The notes under the pieces were generated by a model that worked only from the letters and a program-made list of their open reading frames with translations, was not told the origin of the DNA and ran no database searches. From positions 622,536 to 686,535 of the forward strand of contig NZ_LT635838.1 in NCBI RefSeq assembly GCF_900128475.1: DNA of 64,000 bases, in the 5' to 3' direction. The position numbers were made by a program, and so were the translations under genes. Positions 28,026 to 36,085 of the stretch are shown here, piece by piece. Numbering within the stretch: position 1 is the first letter of the stretch; every line of letters starts with the position of its first letter. The stretch is from Mediterranea massiliensis (GTDB taxonomy: Bacteria; Bacteroidota; Bacteroidia; Bacteroidales; Bacteroidaceae).

Positions 28026-28033
28026 CAAAAGTA
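28026..28033 (-). promoter_or_regulatory. -7 promoter box (TACTTTTG) of the pdxJ-recG operon
   Basis: TACTTTTG on the - strand lies 21 bp before the pdxJ ATG and fits TAnnTTTG. The -33 region (CAGG on the + strand at 28055, spacer 21) is weak. On the opposite strand CATCTTTG at 28077-28084 may be the -7 box for NAD kinase. Confidence 0.55.
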
Positions 28034-28109
28034 CAAATAATAGTCATAAGTTAACAGGAATATTATAAAAAAATAGCATCTTTGCAAAGCTAATAACAAA
28101 AGAAGCCGT

Positions 28110-28982
28110 ATGAAATTTGCCATCTTCGGAAACACGTATCAGGCCAAAAAGTCCTCGTACGCCGAGCGTCTGTTCAGTATTTTGACCCGCCACGGAGCCG
28201 GAATCTGCATCTGCAGGGAGTTCTACCGCTTCCTGACGGAAGAACTGCATCTCCAGCTCCCCGCTTCCGTCGAGCTGTTCGACGGCGACCGTTTCGAGGC
28301 CGACATGGTCATCAGCCTGGGCGGCGACGGCACGTTTCTCCAGGCCGCCAGCCGTGTCGGGGCCAAGAACATCCCCATCCTCGGCATCAATACCGGCCGT
28401 CTCGGCTTCCTGGCCGACGTGTCGCCCGACGAGATGGAGACCACCCTCAACGAAGTCTACGACCGTCACTACAAGATCGAAGAGCGCAGCGTGCTCCAGC
28501 TCACGTGCAACGACCGCAACCTCATGCGTTGCCCCTATGCCCTCAACGAGATAGCCGTGCTCAAGCGCGACAGCTCGTCCATGATCAGCATCCACACCGC
28601 CATCAACGGCGCTCCGCTCACCACCTACCAGGCCGACGGCCTCATCGTGGCCACGCCCACCGGCTCCACGGCCTACTCGCTCAGTGTGGGCGGCCCCATC
28701 ATCGTGCCCCACAGCAAGACCATCGCCATCACTCCCGTCGCCCCCCACAGCCTCAACATGCGCCCCATCGTCATCTGCGACGACTGGACCATCACCCTCG
28801 ACGTCGAGAGCCGCAGCCACAATTTCCTCGTGGCCATCGACGGCCGCAGCGAGTCGTGCCGCGAGACCACCCGCCTCACCATCTCCCGGGCGCCCTACAC
28901 CATCAAGGTCGTCAAACGTTTCGGCCACATCTTCTTCAATACCCTGCGCAACAAGATGATGTGGGGAGCCGACATCCGGTAA
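28110..28982 (+). CDS. nadK: NAD kinase
   Basis: This enzyme phosphorylates NAD+ to NADP+. The 290-residue protein has the [10 protein letters not shown] motif near residues 71-80, the [10 protein letters not shown] motif, and the glycine-rich [16 protein letters not shown] segment. It is divergent from pdxJ. A hairpin terminator of the repeated GGGCG type follows 6 bp after the stop. Confidence 0.97.
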   Translation: MKFAIFGNTYQAKKSSYAERLFSILTRHGAGICICREFYRFLTEELHLQLPASVELFDGDRFEADMVISLGGDGTFLQAASRVGAKNIPILGINTGRLGFLADVSPDEMETTLNEVYDRHYKIEERSVLQLTCNDRNLMRCPYALNEIAVLKRDSSSMISIHTAINGAPLTTYQADGLIVATPTGSTAYSLSVGGPIIVPHSKTIAITPVAPHSLNMRPIVICDDWTITLDVESRSHNFLVAIDGRSESCRETTRLTISRAPYTIKVVKRFGHIFFNTLRNKMMWGADIR

Positions 28983-28987
28983 AACAA

Positions 28988-29029
28988 AAATCGGGCGAAG
29001 CCGCCTCCCAGCCGCCCCGCCCGATTTTC
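28988..29029. terminator. Repeated GGGCG hairpin, copy 1 (bidirectional terminator)
   Basis: The arms AAAATCGGGCG (28988-28998) and CGCCCGATTTT (29019-29029) are perfectly complementary and enclose a loop containing GAAGCCGCC-like sequence. It sits between the convergent ends of nadK and the 53-residue ORF. Three more copies lie at 29578, 33680 and 35243. Confidence 0.8.
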
Positions 29030-29066
29030 CGTATCCTGTTCTTTATCTGATATATTGTCCTTCAAC

Positions 29067-29228
29067 TCAATTATTCGTAATATGCTTCACCAAAATACGT
29101 CCTTGATTCTGCTCTTTCCTTTCCGCAGCTTCGTAAGTAGACAGATAGCCCTCCGCCACCAGTGTTTGGGGCAGAATACTCAGAAAGCCCTCCGCTTCCG
29201 GTAAAATTCGGATTTCACATGTCTGCAT
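29067..29228 (-). CDS. Small hypothetical protein (53 aa), second of a coupled pair
   Basis: I do not recognise this 53-residue protein. It begins at the ATG at 29228 inside the end of the preceding 91-residue gene (14-bp overlap including the stop), so the two are probably translationally coupled. The chain (start MQTCEIRILPEAEGFLSILP) is mildly acidic in its first half and basic and Gln/Asn-rich near the end. Overlapping pairs of short genes of this size are often toxin-antitoxin like, but no catalytic motif is visible. Confidence 0.45.
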   Translation of the reverse strand: MQTCEIRILPEAEGFLSILPQTLVAEGYLSTYEAAERKEQNQGRILVKHITNN

Positions 29229-29490
29229 AGATTTCCTTCAGTTTCTCTTTGCAGGCATTCCTAAATTGCTCAAGCGTCACACCCCGTTCCCATTCCTGCG
29301 CAAAAGTATCCGATACCTTCTGCCGTTCCACGAAGTTCAGTACGGACTGCACGTCTTCCAACGACTCCATTCCCATAATCTGTTTCACCAGCCTCACTTT
29401 CAGAGCATCTATGCCTCCATACCCGGCAATCGGCTCATTTACCTCCTGCCTGCATGCCTGCTGCCTATCATATTCCTCAGTCGTCTTCAT
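29215..29490 (-). CDS. Small hypothetical protein (91 aa), first of a coupled pair
   Basis: I do not recognise this 91-residue, mostly helical protein, which starts MKTTEEYDRQQACRQEVNEP at 29490. The middle (LVKQIMGMESLEDVQSVLNF) could be a dimerising helix. The frame extends upstream to 29565, but that part is low in complexity and unlike a protein start. It is followed by an overlapping 53-residue ORF and lies between two copies of the GGGCG hairpin, outside the rml operon. Confidence 0.5.
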   Translation of the reverse strand: MKTTEEYDRQQACRQEVNEPIAGYGGIDALKVRLVKQIMGMESLEDVQSVLNFVERQKVSDTFAQEWERGVTLEQFRNACKEKLKEIYADM

Positions 29491-29577
29491 ATCCGTTTTC
29501 CTTTCCTGTTTTCCTTTGTATAACAAAGGTATACAATTCCTCTCAGAAAAGCAAATTTCTATCACACAACCTTCCTA

Positions 29578-29633
29578 TTCTCAATGAATCGGGCGAAGCC
29601 GCCTCTCAGCCGCCCCGCCCGATTCATTGAGAA
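29578..29633. terminator. Repeated GGGCG hairpin, copy 2 (terminator after rmlB)
   Basis: A perfect 18-bp inverted repeat (29578-29595 with 29616-29633) carries the core GAATCGGGCG/CGCCCGATTC. It is 52 bp past the rmlB stop, so it likely ends the rml transcript. It is the longest stem among the four copies. Confidence 0.8.
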
Positions 29634-29685
29634 TTGATAATTGAATATTACCCCTCTATATTTGATATTTGATATTTGACACCTG

Positions 29686-30828
29686 TCATCTCCCATACAT
29701 CGTTTCATAGAACTTCTGATAATCCCCGCTCGTCACATTGTCCATCCACTCCTGGTTGTCCAGATACCAGCGCACCGTCTTCTCGATGCCTTCCTCAAAC
29801 TGCAGGCTCGGCTCCCAGCCCAGCTCCTTCTGGAGCTTCGTCGAGTCGATGGCGTAGCGCATGTCGTGGCCCGGGCGGTCCGTCACGTAGGTGATCAGGT
29901 TCATGTCCTCCCCTTCCTTGCGGCCCAGCAGACGGTCCACCGTGTTGATCACCACCTTGATGATGTCGATGTTCTTCCACTCGTTGAACCCGCCGATGTT
30001 GTACGTCTCGGCCACCTTGCCGTGGTGGAAGATGACGTCGATGGCCCGTGCATGGTCTTCCACATACAGCCAGTCGCGCACGTTCTCGCCCTTGCCGTAC
30101 ACCGGCAGCGGCTTGCGGTGGCGGATGTTGTTGATGAAGAGCGGAATCAGCTTCTCCGGGAACTGGTACGGACCGTAGTTGTTCGAGCAGTTCGTCACGA
30201 TGGTCGGCATGCCGTACGTGTCGTGGAAGGCACGCACGAAGTGGTCGCTGCTCGCCTTGCTGGCGCTGTATGGGCTGTGCGGATTGTACTTCGTCGTCTC
30301 GTAGAAGAACTCCTTGCCGTAGGCCAGGTGATGTTTGCCCGACGACGCCTTCGTGGTGAACGGCGGCTCAATGCCTTCGGGATGCGTCATCTCCAGCGCG
30401 CCATACACCTCGTCCGTTGAGATGTGGTAGAACCGCTTGCCTTCATACTTCTCCGGCAGGCTCTCCCAGTACAGCTTCGCCGCCTGCAGCAGGCTCAGCG
30501 TGCCCATCACGTTCGTCCGTGCGAAGGTGAAGGGATCCTTGATACTTCGGTCCACGTGGCTCTCCGCCGCCAAGTGGATGATGCCGTCCACCTTCTCCTC
30601 CTGCATCAGGCGGTAGAAGGCGTCGAAGTCGCAGATGTCCATCTTCACGAACTTGTAGTTCGGTTTGTTTTCCACATCTTTCAGATTGGCCAGATTGCCC
30701 GCATACGTCAGCTTGTCCAGATTGATGATGCGATACTCCGGATACTTGTTCACAAACAGTCTTACGACGTGTGAACCGATGAAACCGGCTCCGCCGGTGA
30801 TTACTATAGTGCGTTGAAATGTTAACAT
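29686..30828 (-). CDS. rfbB: dTDP-glucose 4,6-dehydratase
   Basis: RmlB/RfbB catalyses the second step of dTDP-L-rhamnose synthesis. The 380-residue extended SDR has the NAD-binding GGAGFIGSHV, the catalytic ISTDEVYG segment and YSASKASSDH (YxxxK). It is the last gene of the - strand rml set (order A, C, D, B) and is separated from rfbD by an 83-bp repeat-containing gap. Confidence 0.97.
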   Translation of the reverse strand: MLTFQRTIVITGGAGFIGSHVVRLFVNKYPEYRIINLDKLTYAGNLANLKDVENKPNYKFVKMDICDFDAFYRLMQEEKVDGIIHLAAESHVDRSIKDPFTFARTNVMGTLSLLQAAKLYWESLPEKYEGKRFYHISTDEVYGALEMTHPEGIEPPFTTKASSGKHHLAYGKEFFYETTKYNPHSPYSASKASSDHFVRAFHDTYGMPTIVTNCSNNYGPYQFPEKLIPLFINNIRHRKPLPVYGKGENVRDWLYVEDHARAIDVIFHHGKVAETYNIGGFNEWKNIDIIKVVINTVDRLLGRKEGEDMNLITYVTDRPGHDMRYAIDSTKLQKELGWEPSLQFEEGIEKTVRWYLDNQEWMDNVTSGDYQKFYETMYGR

Positions 30829-30871
30829 TTTAATGGAAAATTGAAAGTTGAAAATTGAAAATGAAACTAAC

Positions 30872-30902
30872 TGTCATCCTGAACGCAGTGAAGGATCTCA
30901 TC
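30872..30902. repeat. Dispersed GTCATCCTGA...GAAGGATCTC repeat, copy 1
   Basis: This intergenic element (TGTCATCCTGAACGCAGTGA then AGGATCTC) lies between rfbD and rfbB. Related copies are at 31873-31905 and, inverted, at 53366-53392 and 58936-58963. A poly(ATTGAAA) low-complexity stretch is directly adjacent. Confidence 0.7.
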
Positions 30903-30911
30903 CTTTGATGG

Positions 30912-31826
30912 TCAATGGCAGAGCGCCTGCATGTTTCGCAGACACACCTTCAGCGAATCCATCCAGTAAGGGATGCGGATGCCGAAGGTCTCCTTGATCT
31001 TGGTCTTGTCCAGTACCGAATAGGCCGGACGGTTAACCGGGCTGGGAAACTCGTTGCTGTGACAGGGCTGGATGTTGCATGCCGTATGTCCCGACAGGGA
31101 GGCAATCACCTTCGTAAAGTCATACCACGAGCATACCCCTTCGTTACTGAAGTGGTAAATGCCGTTCTTGCTGTAGCCCTGCTTCGGCTGTTCCCGGGTA
31201 TAGTCCTCCAGTATGGTACGGATGGCCAGCGCCAGGTCGTAGGCATACGTCGGCGTGCCCGCCTGGTCGAACACCACCTTCAGTTCGGGCTTGGTGGCCG
31301 TCAGGTTCAGCATCGTCTTCACGAAATTTTTTCCGAACTCGCTGTACAGCCAGGCCGTGCGGAGGATGACGTAGTCACATCCCGCAGCCAGGATATTCTG
31401 TTCCCCCTCCAGTTTGGTGCGTCCGTAAGCGCCGGTCGGCGTACCTTTCTGGTCCTCCTTGCAGGGAGTGTTATAGGGATCTCCGCCGAACACGTAGTCC
31501 GTAGAGACATGTACCAGCAGTCCGCCCACTTCCTTCATGGCCTGCGCCAGGTTGCGGGGAGCGTCTGCGTTCAGCACGCGGCAGAAAGCCTCGTCGCTCT
31601 CCGCCTTGTCCACGTTGGTATAGGCCGCGCAGTTCACGATGCACTGCACGCCCTGTTCCCGTACGATGCGACGCACAGCCTCCAGATTGGTGATGTCGAG
31701 CAGCGTCGTTTCCAAGCCTTCCGCCTCCACCACATCTGTAAAGATACAATGCCAGTCCGTGTTTTGGCTGACAATGCGCATTTCCCGGCCCAACTGACCG
31801 TTGGCACCGGTCACTAATATCTTCAT
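30912..31826 (-). CDS. rfbD: dTDP-4-dehydrorhamnose reductase
   Basis: RmlD/RfbD performs the last, NAD(P)H-dependent step to dTDP-L-rhamnose. The protein has 304 residues from the ATG at 31826 (MKILVTGANGQLGREM). It shows the Rossmann TGANGQLG motif, STDYVFGG and YGRTKLEGE (YxxxK). The frame runs upstream to 31991, but that part is translation of intergenic repeat DNA and is not coding. Confidence 0.96.
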   Translation of the reverse strand: MKILVTGANGQLGREMRIVSQNTDWHCIFTDVVEAEGLETTLLDITNLEAVRRIVREQGVQCIVNCAAYTNVDKAESDEAFCRVLNADAPRNLAQAMKEVGGLLVHVSTDYVFGGDPYNTPCKEDQKGTPTGAYGRTKLEGEQNILAAGCDYVILRTAWLYSEFGKNFVKTMLNLTATKPELKVVFDQAGTPTYAYDLALAIRTILEDYTREQPKQGYSKNGIYHFSNEGVCSWYDFTKVIASLSGHTACNIQPCHSNEFPSPVNRPAYSVLDKTKIKETFGIRIPYWMDSLKVCLRNMQALCH

Positions 31827-31872
31827 TTCGTTTAATTGAAAATTGAAAGTCGCAAATTGAAATTGATAGTAA

Positions 31873-31985
31873 CTGTCATCCTGAGCCTGTCGAAGGATCT
31901 CATCCGCTCCTGTCATCCCGGCCTTGAGCCGGGATCCAACATACACAAAGCCGAAAATGGTTCCCGCATCAAGTGCGGGATGACA
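31873..31985. repeat. Cluster of dispersed intergenic repeats upstream of rfbD
   Basis: Three repeat-type elements stand in a row. GTCATCCTGAGCCTGTCGAA begins at 31875. A hairpin GTCATCCCGGCCTTGAGCCG begins at 31912. The palindromic CCCGCATCAAGTGCGGGATG is at 31963-31982. The last one recurs at 51103. These lie in the rfbC-rfbD gap and have no coding potential. Confidence 0.75.
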
Positions 31986-32068
31986 CTGCAAATTTATAAT
32001 GAGTCCTTCTCCGTTCCGCTCAACATGACAAGTCTACTCCATCATAGACAATACTTAATATTTTATAT

Positions 32069-32626
32069 TTAATATTTGATAAACGGTGTTTCAAAGTCCT
32101 TCAGCAACGGATGTTTTGTATCCTTCTCACTCAGTATCGCCTTCTCCGTCGGTATCCGCCAGTCGATGCCCAGACTCTCGTCCAGGATGCTGATACCCCC
32201 GTCCGCTTCCGGATGGTAGAAGTTGTCGCACTTGTACTGGAACACCGCCGTCTCGCTCAGCACCGCAAATCCATGCGCGAATCCCTGCGGGATGAAGAAC
32301 TGCCGGTGGTTGTCCTCCGTCAATTCCACGGCCACATGCAGCCCGTACGTGGGACTTCCCTTGCGGATGTCCACCGCCACGTCCAGCACCGCCCCCTTCA
32401 CACACCGCACCAGCTTGCTCTGCGTGTACGGTGGCCGCTGGAAGTGCAGACCGCGCATCACGCCATAGCTCGACATGCTCTCGTTGTCCTGCACAAAGGT
32501 GACAGGCCCCACCTTCTCATCAAACTCCCGCTGCGAGAACGACTCGAAGAAATACCCCCTCGCATCCCTGAAAACGCGTGGCTCGATGATCACCACGCCC
32601 TCTATACTTGTCTTGATTACGTTCAC
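32069..32626 (-). CDS. rfbC: dTDP-4-dehydrorhamnose 3,5-epimerase
   Basis: RmlC/RfbC epimerises dTDP-4-keto-6-deoxyglucose at C3 and C5. The 185-residue cupin shows RDARGYFFESFSQREF near the start, the active-site region GLHFQRPPYTQSKLVRC and FFIPQGFAHGF. It lies between rfbA and rfbD on the - strand. Confidence 0.97.
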   Translation of the reverse strand: MNVIKTSIEGVVIIEPRVFRDARGYFFESFSQREFDEKVGPVTFVQDNESMSSYGVMRGLHFQRPPYTQSKLVRCVKGAVLDVAVDIRKGSPTYGLHVAVELTEDNHRQFFIPQGFAHGFAVLSETAVFQYKCDNFYHPEADGGISILDESLGIDWRIPTEKAILSEKDTKHPLLKDFETPFIKY

Positions 32627-32690
32627 TTTATTAATTGATAATTGAGAATTGATAATTGAAAATTAATTCTTCATTCTTAATTCTTCATTT

Positions 32691-33593
32691 TCAAAGGTTC
32701 TCCTCCCCCGTTCGTTCCACCTCGCCGATTACCTGCAGCAGATACTGTCCGTACTGGTTCTTCAGCATCGGCTGAGCCAGTTCGCGCAACTTCTCTTCGG
32801 TAATCCATCCCTTGCGGAAAGCGATGCCCTCCAAACAGGCAACTTTCAAGCCCTGGCGTTTCTCGATGACCTCAATGAACGTCGAAGCCTCGCTCAGCGA
32901 GTCGTGCGTACCCGTGTCCAGCCAGGCAAAGCCACGGCCCAAGGTCTGCACCTTCAGCTCCCCGTCCTCCAGGAAACGCTGGTTCACGGTCGTAATCTCC
33001 AGCTCCCCGCGGGCCGAGGGCTTGATGTGTTTGGCCACGTCCACCACCTTGTTCGGATAGAAATACAGCCCCACCACCGCATAGTTCGATTTCGGCTGTT
33101 TCGGTTTCTCCTCGATAGAGAGGCAGTTTCCCTGCTTGTCAAACTCCGCCACGCCGTATCGTTCCGGGTCGCTCACCCAGTAGCCGAACACCGTCGCCTT
33201 TTTCTCCTCTTCCGCCGTGCGCACCGCCTCCTTCAGCATCGCGCTCAGTCCGTTGCCGTGGAAGATGTTGTCGCCCAGCACCAGGCACGCCGCATCGTCG
33301 CCGATGAAGTCCGCCCCGATGATGAACGCCTGTGCCAGCCCGTCCGGACTCGGTTGTTCCGCGTATTCAAAGCGTACGCCGAAGTCCGAACCGTCGCCCA
33401 GCAGCCGCCGGAAGCCCGGCAAGTCCTGCGGAGTCGAGATAATCAGAATCTCACGGATACCCGCCAGCATCAGCACCGAGATGGGATAATAGACCATCGG
33501 TTTGTCAAAAATGGGAATCAGCTGCTTGCTGATACCCTTGGTGATGGGATACAGGCGCGTACCTGTTCCTCCCGCCAATACAATACCCTTCAT
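32691..33593 (-). CDS. rfbA: Glucose-1-phosphate thymidylyltransferase
   Basis: RmlA/RfbA forms dTDP-glucose from glucose-1-phosphate and dTTP. The 300-residue enzyme has the pyrophosphorylase signature [20 protein letters not shown] and FDKPMVYYP, and the late LDTGTHDSL motif. It is the first gene of the rml set and has its own consensus promoter. Confidence 0.97.
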   Translation of the reverse strand: MKGIVLAGGTGTRLYPITKGISKQLIPIFDKPMVYYPISVLMLAGIREILIISTPQDLPGFRRLLGDGSDFGVRFEYAEQPSPDGLAQAFIIGADFIGDDAACLVLGDNIFHGNGLSAMLKEAVRTAEEEKKATVFGYWVSDPERYGVAEFDKQGNCLSIEEKPKQPKSNYAVVGLYFYPNKVVDVAKHIKPSARGELEITTVNQRFLEDGELKVQTLGRGFAWLDTGTHDSLSEASTFIEVIEKRQGLKVACLEGIAFRKGWITEEKLRELAQPMLKNQYGQYLLQVIGEVERTGEENL

Positions 33594-33633
33594 ATCTAAT
33601 CGTTCTTAAGGTTCTCCATTTGCGTTATTTATA

Positions 33634-33665
33634 CAAAGTTAGGCAATCCCCCCGACATACCCAAA
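33634..33665 (-). promoter_or_regulatory. Consensus promoter of rmlACDB
   Basis: TTTG (33662-33665, - strand) is followed after 20 bp by TAACTTTG (33634-33641), a full Bacteroides consensus. It lies 40 bp before the rfbA ATG and makes the rml genes independent of the capsule promoter. Confidence 0.8.
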
Positions 33666-33679
33666 CCTCCGCAAACAAA

Positions 33680-33720
33680 AAATCGGACGAAGCCGCCCTG
33701 TCGCTGCTTCGCCCGACTTT
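33680..33720. repeat. Repeated GGGCG hairpin, copy 3
   Basis: AAATCGGACGAAGC and GCTTCGCCCGACTTT pair with two mismatches around a GCC-rich loop, the same element as at 28988, 29578 and 35243. Here it lies between two divergent promoters, so it does not act as an ordinary terminator for either flanking gene. Confidence 0.75.
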
Positions 33721-33757
33721 TCACAATACTTGATACTTAATATTCAATACTTCCATC

Positions 33758-33856
33758 TCCGACTTTTCACAAATTTACAGTTATATTATATCTGACTTTT
33801 TACAGAAAACAGTCCGTTTCATGTCTGACTTTTTACAAAAAGCATTATCTTTGCCC
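33758..33856 (+). repeat. 33-bp triplicated repeat upstream of the DUF4143 ATPase
   Basis: TCCGACTTTTCACA at 33758, TCTGACTTTTTACA at 33791 and TCTGACTTTTTACA at 33824 are spaced exactly 33 bp apart. The third copy runs into a TATCTTTG -7 box (33846-33853), 22 bp before the ATG at 33876. Each copy has TTATATTAT- or TTATCTTTG-like sequence at the same offset, so the repeat looks like a promoter-sized unit in triplicate. A fourth related CCGACTTTTCAC belongs to the hairpin at 33712. Confidence 0.75.
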
Positions 33857-33875
33857 CAAAAAGGGAAGATACTGT

Positions 33876-35225
33876 ATGAAGAAAGAATATTATCCAAGAG
33901 CCATTGACAAGTACCTGTTAGAATGGAAAAACGAAAAAAGGCATAAGCCCTTGCTGCTTCGTGGAGCAAGACAAGTAGGAAAGTCCTCCGCCGTACGCCA
34001 ACTGGGGAAAGCCTTCACCCATTTTGTCGAGGTAAACTTCGAGAGAGATCGGGAAATCATGTCCATATTTGCAGGCAACCTCAAGCCGCAAGACATTGCT
34101 TCCCGTCTGTCCGCCTTTTATGGCACTCCCATCATTCCCGGAAAAACCCTGTTATTTTTGGACGAGATTCAGGCGTGCCCCGAGGCTATACATAGTTTGT
34201 GGTTTTTTTATGAAGACTATCCGGAACTCCATGTGATAGCCGCCGGTTCATTACTCGAGTTTGCCCTGAAAAAAATGTCCTCTTTCGGAGTAGGCCGGGT
34301 ACGTTCGCTGTTCATGTATCCCATGTCCTTCGACGAATTCCTGGTAGCGACAGGCCATACAGGCTGGGCGAATGCCAAACAAAGTGCTTCGCCCGACAAT
34401 CCCTTGTTCGAAGCCTTGCATGGCAAACTGGTGGAAACATTCCGCAGCTACCTGATGGTAGGCGGGATGCCCGAAGCCGTCACCCAGTGGGTAGAAACGG
34501 GAGACTATCTGAAATGCCAGCAGGTACAAGACGACATCATGCTCGCCTACGAAGACGATTTCTCCAAATACGAGACCAAGGCAGACCCAATGTTGCTCCG
34601 CCAGACCCTCCGCAGCGTCACCTTGCAGATAGGCAGCAAGTTCGTTTTCAGTCAAGTGCAGGGCAACTATCGCAGCGAGAAAATCAAAGCCGCCCTGGAG
34701 TTGCTAAAAGATGCCGGACTCATCAGACCAGTCATCCATACGGCAGCCAACGGTGTTCCCTTGGGCGTCGAGACAAACGAAAAGTTTGTAAAGTATCTGT
34801 TTTTGGACAGCGGGCTCTTGTTACGTCTGTTAGGACTGGAAAACACAAGCGGCCCGTCCGAGATGTCCCGATTCATTCTGGTCAGCACCGCATCCGACTT
34901 AGTCAACAAAGGACATGTTACCGAAATGGTAGCTGGATTGGAAATGCTCAAATACAATACTCCTACCCAGCGTCACGACCTGTACTATTGGCAGAACCTT
35001 TCACGCGGAGCACAGGCGGAAGTCGATTATGTCATTGTCAAGGACATGAATATTGTACCGATAGAAGTCAAGGCCGGCACCAGCGGTTCCATGAAAAGCA
35101 TGTACCAGTTCATGACCGACAAAAACCTCGGATACGGCATCCGTACTTCTTTGGAAAACTTCGGCAAATTGGATAAGATAGACATCCTCCCCCTATACGC
35201 CCTGTCCAATCTATTCCAATCATAA
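33876..35225 (+). CDS. AAA+ ATPase with C-terminal DUF4143 (nuclease-like) domain
   Basis: This 449-residue protein belongs to the AAA_14/DUF4143 family common in Bacteroidales. The ATPase part (residues 1-~200) has Walker A GARQVGKS (G30-S37) and Walker B LLFLDEIQ near residue 90. The C-terminal DUF4143 part ends with AEVDYVIVKDMNIVPIEVKAG, which matches the D...ExK core of PD-(D/E)xK nucleases. The cellular role is unknown; family members are often near mobile or defence genes. It sits on the + strand inside a - strand polysaccharide locus, flanked by copies of the same hairpin repeat. Confidence 0.88.
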   Translation: MKKEYYPRAIDKYLLEWKNEKRHKPLLLRGARQVGKSSAVRQLGKAFTHFVEVNFERDREIMSIFAGNLKPQDIASRLSAFYGTPIIPGKTLLFLDEIQACPEAIHSLWFFYEDYPELHVIAAGSLLEFALKKMSSFGVGRVRSLFMYPMSFDEFLVATGHTGWANAKQSASPDNPLFEALHGKLVETFRSYLMVGGMPEAVTQWVETGDYLKCQQVQDDIMLAYEDDFSKYETKADPMLLRQTLRSVTLQIGSKFVFSQVQGNYRSEKIKAALELLKDAGLIRPVIHTAANGVPLGVETNEKFVKYLFLDSGLLLRLLGLENTSGPSEMSRFILVSTASDLVNKGHVTEMVAGLEMLKYNTPTQRHDLYYWQNLSRGAQAEVDYVIVKDMNIVPIEVKAGTSGSMKSMYQFMTDKNLGYGIRTSLENFGKLDKIDILPLYALSNLFQS

Positions 35226-35242
35226 GAGGTAAATTTCCAACA

Positions 35243-35284
35243 AAAAACGGGCGAAGCCGCCTCTCAGCCACTCCGCCCGATTTC
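35243..35284. terminator. Repeated GGGCG hairpin, copy 4
   Basis: AAACGGGCG and CGCCCGATTT flank a GAAGCCGCCTCTCAGCC loop almost identical to copy 2. It lies between the 3' ends of the DUF4143 ATPase (+) and a glycosyltransferase (-), so it probably ends both transcripts. Confidence 0.75.
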
Positions 35285-35334
35285 TCACATTTAATATCTG
35301 ATACCTAATATTTGAAATCTATCCACAAAGACAA

Positions 35335-36081
35335 TCAAATCAGCGCCTTTTTAATCCCCCGATAGGCATAATTCAAAAAATAATAGCAGGAACGAAACAG
35401 TCCTATCTTCTCCACATTCCGATAAATATCCCATTGCCAGGACAGGGTTTTCAGTTTATTGGATGACACAGAATTCCCGCGAACTCGATACAAAGCCTCC
35501 ACCGTATTCGTATTTCGGGCTACATACCCTCGTTTTAGGATTTCCAGCCATAAGATGTAATCCTCGTGCGAATGATTTTTGAAAAACACCTTTCCCACCT
35601 TGTCCGTGTCATAAACCGCAGTCAAGCAACCTATCACATTGCCCAACAGTAATTGTTTATAAGTTGCCATAGAAGGAGCTTTTATAAGACGATTATTCCG
35701 TTCTCCCTGTTCTGTCATTTTCTCATAGTTGGAAAAGCAAATCGCCATATCTTCATATTGCTCAAACATCTTCAACTGTCTTTCCAGTTTATTGGGCAAC
35801 CAGATATCATCACTATCCAAGAATGCAATATACCTACCATGAGCATGTTTCACCCCGATATTTCTGGGGAAAATAGGAGAACCGGATGGAGTATCATTCT
35901 TAAAATATTTTATCCTCCCATCTATACGTTCCATTCCCTTTATTATATCAGCAGAATCATCTGTAGAGCCATCATCCACGACCACCAATTCCCAGTCCCG
36001 ATACGTTTGTTGCCTTACAGACTCTATCGCTTGACGTATAAAAGTACCAGAATTATAACAAGGCATTATAACCGAAAACAT
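35335..36081 (-). CDS. Family 2 glycosyltransferase
   Basis: This 248-residue cytosolic GT-A enzyme starts SVIMPCYNSGTFIRQAIESV, has the nucleotide-binding VDDGSTD and the metal-binding FLDSDDIW (DxD) near residue 90. It probably adds one sugar of the polysaccharide repeat. It is the last glycosyltransferase of the capsule operon before the hairpin, 4 bp after the preceding GT-B gene. Confidence 0.9.
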   Translation of the reverse strand: MFSVIMPCYNSGTFIRQAIESVRQQTYRDWELVVVDDGSTDDSADIIKGMERIDGRIKYFKNDTPSGSPIFPRNIGVKHAHGRYIAFLDSDDIWLPNKLERQLKMFEQYEDMAICFSNYEKMTEQGERNNRLIKAPSMATYKQLLLGNVIGCLTAVYDTDKVGKVFFKNHSHEDYILWLEILKRGYVARNTNTVEALYRVRGNSVSSNKLKTLSWQWDIYRNVEKIGLFRSCYYFLNYAYRGIKKALI

Positions 36082-36085
36082 ACCC

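Noticed and set aside
31827..31991. N-terminal extension of rfbD
   Set aside because: The extension is translation of intergenic repeats (GTCATCCCGG... type). The Rossmann motif begins right after the ATG at 31826.
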